Source: Warburgia ugandensis (lineage: Eukaryota; Streptophyta; Magnoliopsida; Canellales; Canellaceae). Taken from it: 64,000 bases of DNA. The notes below the pieces were generated by a model that did no database searches, was not told where the DNA came from, and saw nothing but the letters and a program-made list of their open reading frames with translations. This document shows positions 60,875 to 64,000 of the stretch, piece by piece; position 1 is the first letter of the stretch, and each line of letters begins with the position of its first letter. Made by a program: the position numbers and the translations under genes. The stretch is taken from positions 51,015,257-51,079,256 of the forward strand of contig CP141128.1 in assembly GCA_035236585.1 (NCBI GenBank). Reading direction: 5' to 3'.

Positions 60875-63800
60875 TGTAATAACCCCAATTTTTGTAATTG
60901 ATTGAGAAAATCAATAAAGTTTGAGTTTCAAAAATTTTGGGCCAAAATATTAGGTTATTTAGAATATACTTCTTATAAAAGTATAATCAAAGAATAAGAC
61001 ACGTACAATAGGAATTAAACTTAGCAAACCCTTCAGAATGATTGTAAGCACGAGAAATTCTGAATTCAGATGAAAAATCCTTAATTTTCTTCATTTCTTG
61101 GACAAAAGGGTAAAATAGTAAATTTATCCAAAAATCAAAATCTAAGACATCAAAATTTAGGTGGAGAATGGGAGAATCCAATGCTTATTTAATAATAAAA
61201 AATTTACCATCATTAATGTATATCATCATGAAAGAAGACCAAAATGGCTATAAATACAACCCCAAAAATCCTCCAAAAGTACTCCTAAAATTCCCACAAA
61301 ATTGTTTTCACTCTCCCTAAAAAATTAGACCTAGATCCCTCCCCAAAAACCCAAAATAAAATCCCAAGAGATCTCTCTCTTTTCAATTTCTTTTTCTTTT
61401 TGGATTGGAACAAGAGACCTAAAATCAATTAGGCACTCTGTTCTGGATCTAATATCATCAATTCCACCGTCCAAAACTTCCCACCATACCTTAGCTACAA
61501 AACCCCCAAAGCAATTTCAAGATATAACGGTTCAAACAATGGAAATTTACAAGAAAGGTGGATGTTGGGCCATATCTTCATCAAAAGGGTATTTCTTTTA
61601 AATTGGACACATAAACAATGTTTTTCTCCAATTAGGTAGGTGAGAATACTTTATATACATGTTTATTAATGTTTAATGAAAATTTTATTTTACTGTAATT
61701 TATTTTTGTGATAAAAAGGGTAAAAATAAAGTAACAATAGAACCTTCAATTTAGGAAGATAGAGGGCTCAGATGGAAAATCAGACCCTATCAATCGATCC
61801 AGAAGGGTCCAAAACCTTTAGGGTACAATTTTCACTAAATTTCATGATGGTTTGGTCCCTCAATTGAGAAGGGATTGATTGGATGGTCCAAAAGGACTGT
61901 CCGATCTCCCGATCAAACGAATGACGTGTAAGATGCAGCACGAGCGCCCGCGCAAGCACGTGTGACATCGTCCCGAGCAAGTGGAGCAGGTGTGAAGTTG
62001 TCCCGTGCACATCGGTGGACGTCTGGTGTGGGCGCTTCCACATCTAGTCGCGACGGACACGCCTGACGAGCGGGAGCATTCCGCTTGACTTGATTTTGCC
62101 CGAAAGATCTGGCCGTCCATTCTGTTGGGCCCAGATCAAATCTAGGCCCTAGGAAGGACTGTGAACTTCCAGATCTGATTTCGGAGCCATCTGAACTCCA
62201 AATTGAGATCGGAAAGAAGCTATGGAAATCTTGAATCCTCTATTTTTTGATGAAATGATGAAATGTAGAAATTATGTAATAAAACTTTCTGTATTAAAGA
62301 AACAAGTTTCCAATTACGTAGATCTTTAAGATATGAGATGATCAGATCTTAGAAATATGTTTTAATAATGATATAAAATTGAAATGAAGTTATCTAAATG
62401 ATTTATTTGGACATATCTAAGAGATATTAAGGGATCTACCCACTATGATCAGATCCTTGAAATGGATGGGATGGATGTTGATATGATGAAATCCAAGGAG
62501 ATCATGGATGGATTATGACAAAAACAAAACAATATGACCTTTGGACTTTAATAAAGAAAACCCCCTAAATATAATTAAAACCCTTAATAAAAAGGAAAAG
62601 ATCTAAGATCTAATGGTTGGATCATAAGTGAAGGTTTCTAAAGAAGTTAATGTAATTAGTTTCATTTTATATTAATTGATAATAGCATCTTAAATATGAT
62701 TTATGTTATAAAGCATGATAGTGTAACTTTTAGCCTTTAGCATGACATGTGATTAAATTGTTATCATAAGTTGCTAGATTTAATTATCCTAGGGGCATGA
62801 TAGTGTGATTATATGCAAGTGTAACTTAGGACCAAGTTAGTATGATTTCATGCCATTGTAATTTAAGATCATGCTAGTTTAAGTATAGTTTTATTCCATT
62901 AGGTTATGTTACATTCATAAGGAGCATGTTAGTATCAATGTTTGTTAAATTTATATTGGAACCATGCTTTAAAGTTTATGATTTAATTGTTGTCAAATTT
63001 TATTAGTAGATTCAAATGTTAAGTAGTTGTTGAGATATAATGAGTATAAATCACCAAACTGTACTCTAATGAGAAAGTAGAGTTTCATGACACAAATAAG
63101 AATGAAGTACTTTGGACTTAATTAGTAGGGGCTATAGTTAGTAGGATAATATAAGGATTATCAAATTCGTGGCCCAAACTAAGAGAATAATAAACCCCAT
63201 GAATGACATTATTCATGGACTTAATTAAAATCTATTAGAAAGAGTATTTACGGTCAACATGCTTATAAGAACCTTATGAAAGGTTGAGCTATGGTCATTC
63301 TAGTGAATGTTGAACATAGTGGTTAAGGTGGTTATCTAATAGAGCCTTGCTCTTCCCCTACCTTTCGTTGACATTTGTGAGGTCTAAATGCCTCCTTACA
63401 TGAGGATTGAAGTAACCACTTTGTGTTCACCCATTCAGCTAGTAAGCCTTAGCCAATTGGAAATAAGAGGAGCAGTCTAGACTTAGGCTTAAATAAGTTA
63501 CCTTCAACCAGCAAAACATTAACTGGTTGAATAATAATAGTAAGAGCATAAAAGGTTAGTAAATTACCTAACCCTAATAAAAACTGTAAGTAAGATAAGG
63601 ATGATCAAACAAGATCCATTAGATCTTGGATGATCAAGAACAATAAGAATAAGAATAAGAATATTATATTATACTTAGTATGCATGTTTATTAGTATGCT
63701 TGTTCTAGTTCATTAGATTAGATAATCCAAACCCTTGATCAAAGATGATTCAAGGAAGAAAACCAAGATCATCCTCCTTAGGGATGATCCAATAACTGAA

Positions 63801-64000
63801 CTTAGATCAAAGAAGAACTAGATGATAGAAGATCTAACACCTTGATCTTTATCAACATGTGTAGATTGTCAATCAATGGATCTATGAAGGATCAAGATCA
63901 AGGAGATGGACACAATAAGACTTAGAGATAGAAAAATACTTAGATATGAATGATCTAAAGATCATTCTAAACATCAGATCTAGTGATCAATAGGATTGTT
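60875..64000 (+). mobile_element. D3: family D LTR, cut by the window end
   Basis: Starts TGTAATAACCCC after TTCTC (60870-60874, presumptive left target duplication) and is collinear with D1 from its start. The last ~900 bp (63120-64000) are close to D1 6640-7480 and D2 26470-27310. The U3 portion before the TATA box is ~200 bp shorter than in D1. Confidence 0.87.
61249..61256 (+). promoter_or_regulatory. Putative TATA box of D3
   Basis: TATAAATA in the context GGCTATAAATACAACCCC, ~370 bp from the LTR start. Confidence 0.65.

Overview
The window is gene-poor, AT-rich repetitive DNA from a flowering-plant nuclear genome. The evidence is the repeat content: Ty3/Gypsy LTR retrotransposons primed by plant initiator tRNA-Met, a chromovirus gag-pol, a plant RTE-type LINE, FAR1/MULE-type sequence, CACTA-like subterminal repeats and a TRIM-like element carrying the plant CCGATGTGGGACT motif. 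I found no intact host gene, tRNA, rRNA or CRISPR array. Nearly all open frames are chance frames inside LTRs or microsatellites. The species cannot be named from this sequence.

Layout. 1-327 is the end of a family A LTR. 328-4041 is old intergenic DNA holding a 113-bp tandem dimer and a decayed FAR1/FRS-like pseudogene (about 2440-3425). 4042-9242 is a 5.2-kb family D solo LTR with a perfect 5-bp target-site duplication (TSD). 11286-12775 is a tandem array with a unit of about 640 bp, and 12889-14175 is a family C LTR. 14410-23735 is a CACTA-like element with palindromic subterminal repeats, a (GA)n tract and six ~195-bp tandem units. It is split by a family A retrotransposon (15729-22911, TSD TTACT). 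25022-30118 is a second giant D solo LTR on the minus strand (TSD CCTGT). About 30400-32560 is a dead RTE-type LINE on the minus strand.

33524-39208 is a family A solo LTR (TSD TCTTT) holding a fragment of a TRIM-like family M and, inside that, a family B solo LTR (34512-37401). 41632-41897 is a 266-bp family M element (TSD TAACT), inserted just left of the end of the 3' LTR remnant of a chromovirus (Tekay/Del-like). That chromovirus has a gag-pro-pol ruin at 42640-46214 and a tRNA-Met primer site at 46675-46686. 47899-51057 is unassigned, with a pyrimidine-rich duplication. 51058-51076 is a decayed tRNA-Asp-type primer site of an Athila/Tat-like element. 51697-59489 is a second family A retrotransposon with a 5'-truncated left LTR. 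59490-60874 is LTR-like sequence (called E), and 60875 to the window end is a third D LTR.

How the parts relate. Families A, B, C and D have different bodies but share almost the same terminal sequence next to the primer-binding site (GGGTCGTCACA or close variants), and all start TGTAA at the other end. This suggests one mobilisation machinery, probably Tekay/Del-type chromovirus proteins. Family A is present twice with an internal region, and neither copy shows any pol motif, so it looks like a large non-autonomous (LARD-type) element. The least expected signal is a small hairpin module inside the LTRs of families A, B, D and E. D and E differ in two stem base pairs, and both pairs change together. 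I see no new defence, metabolic or CRISPR-like system here.
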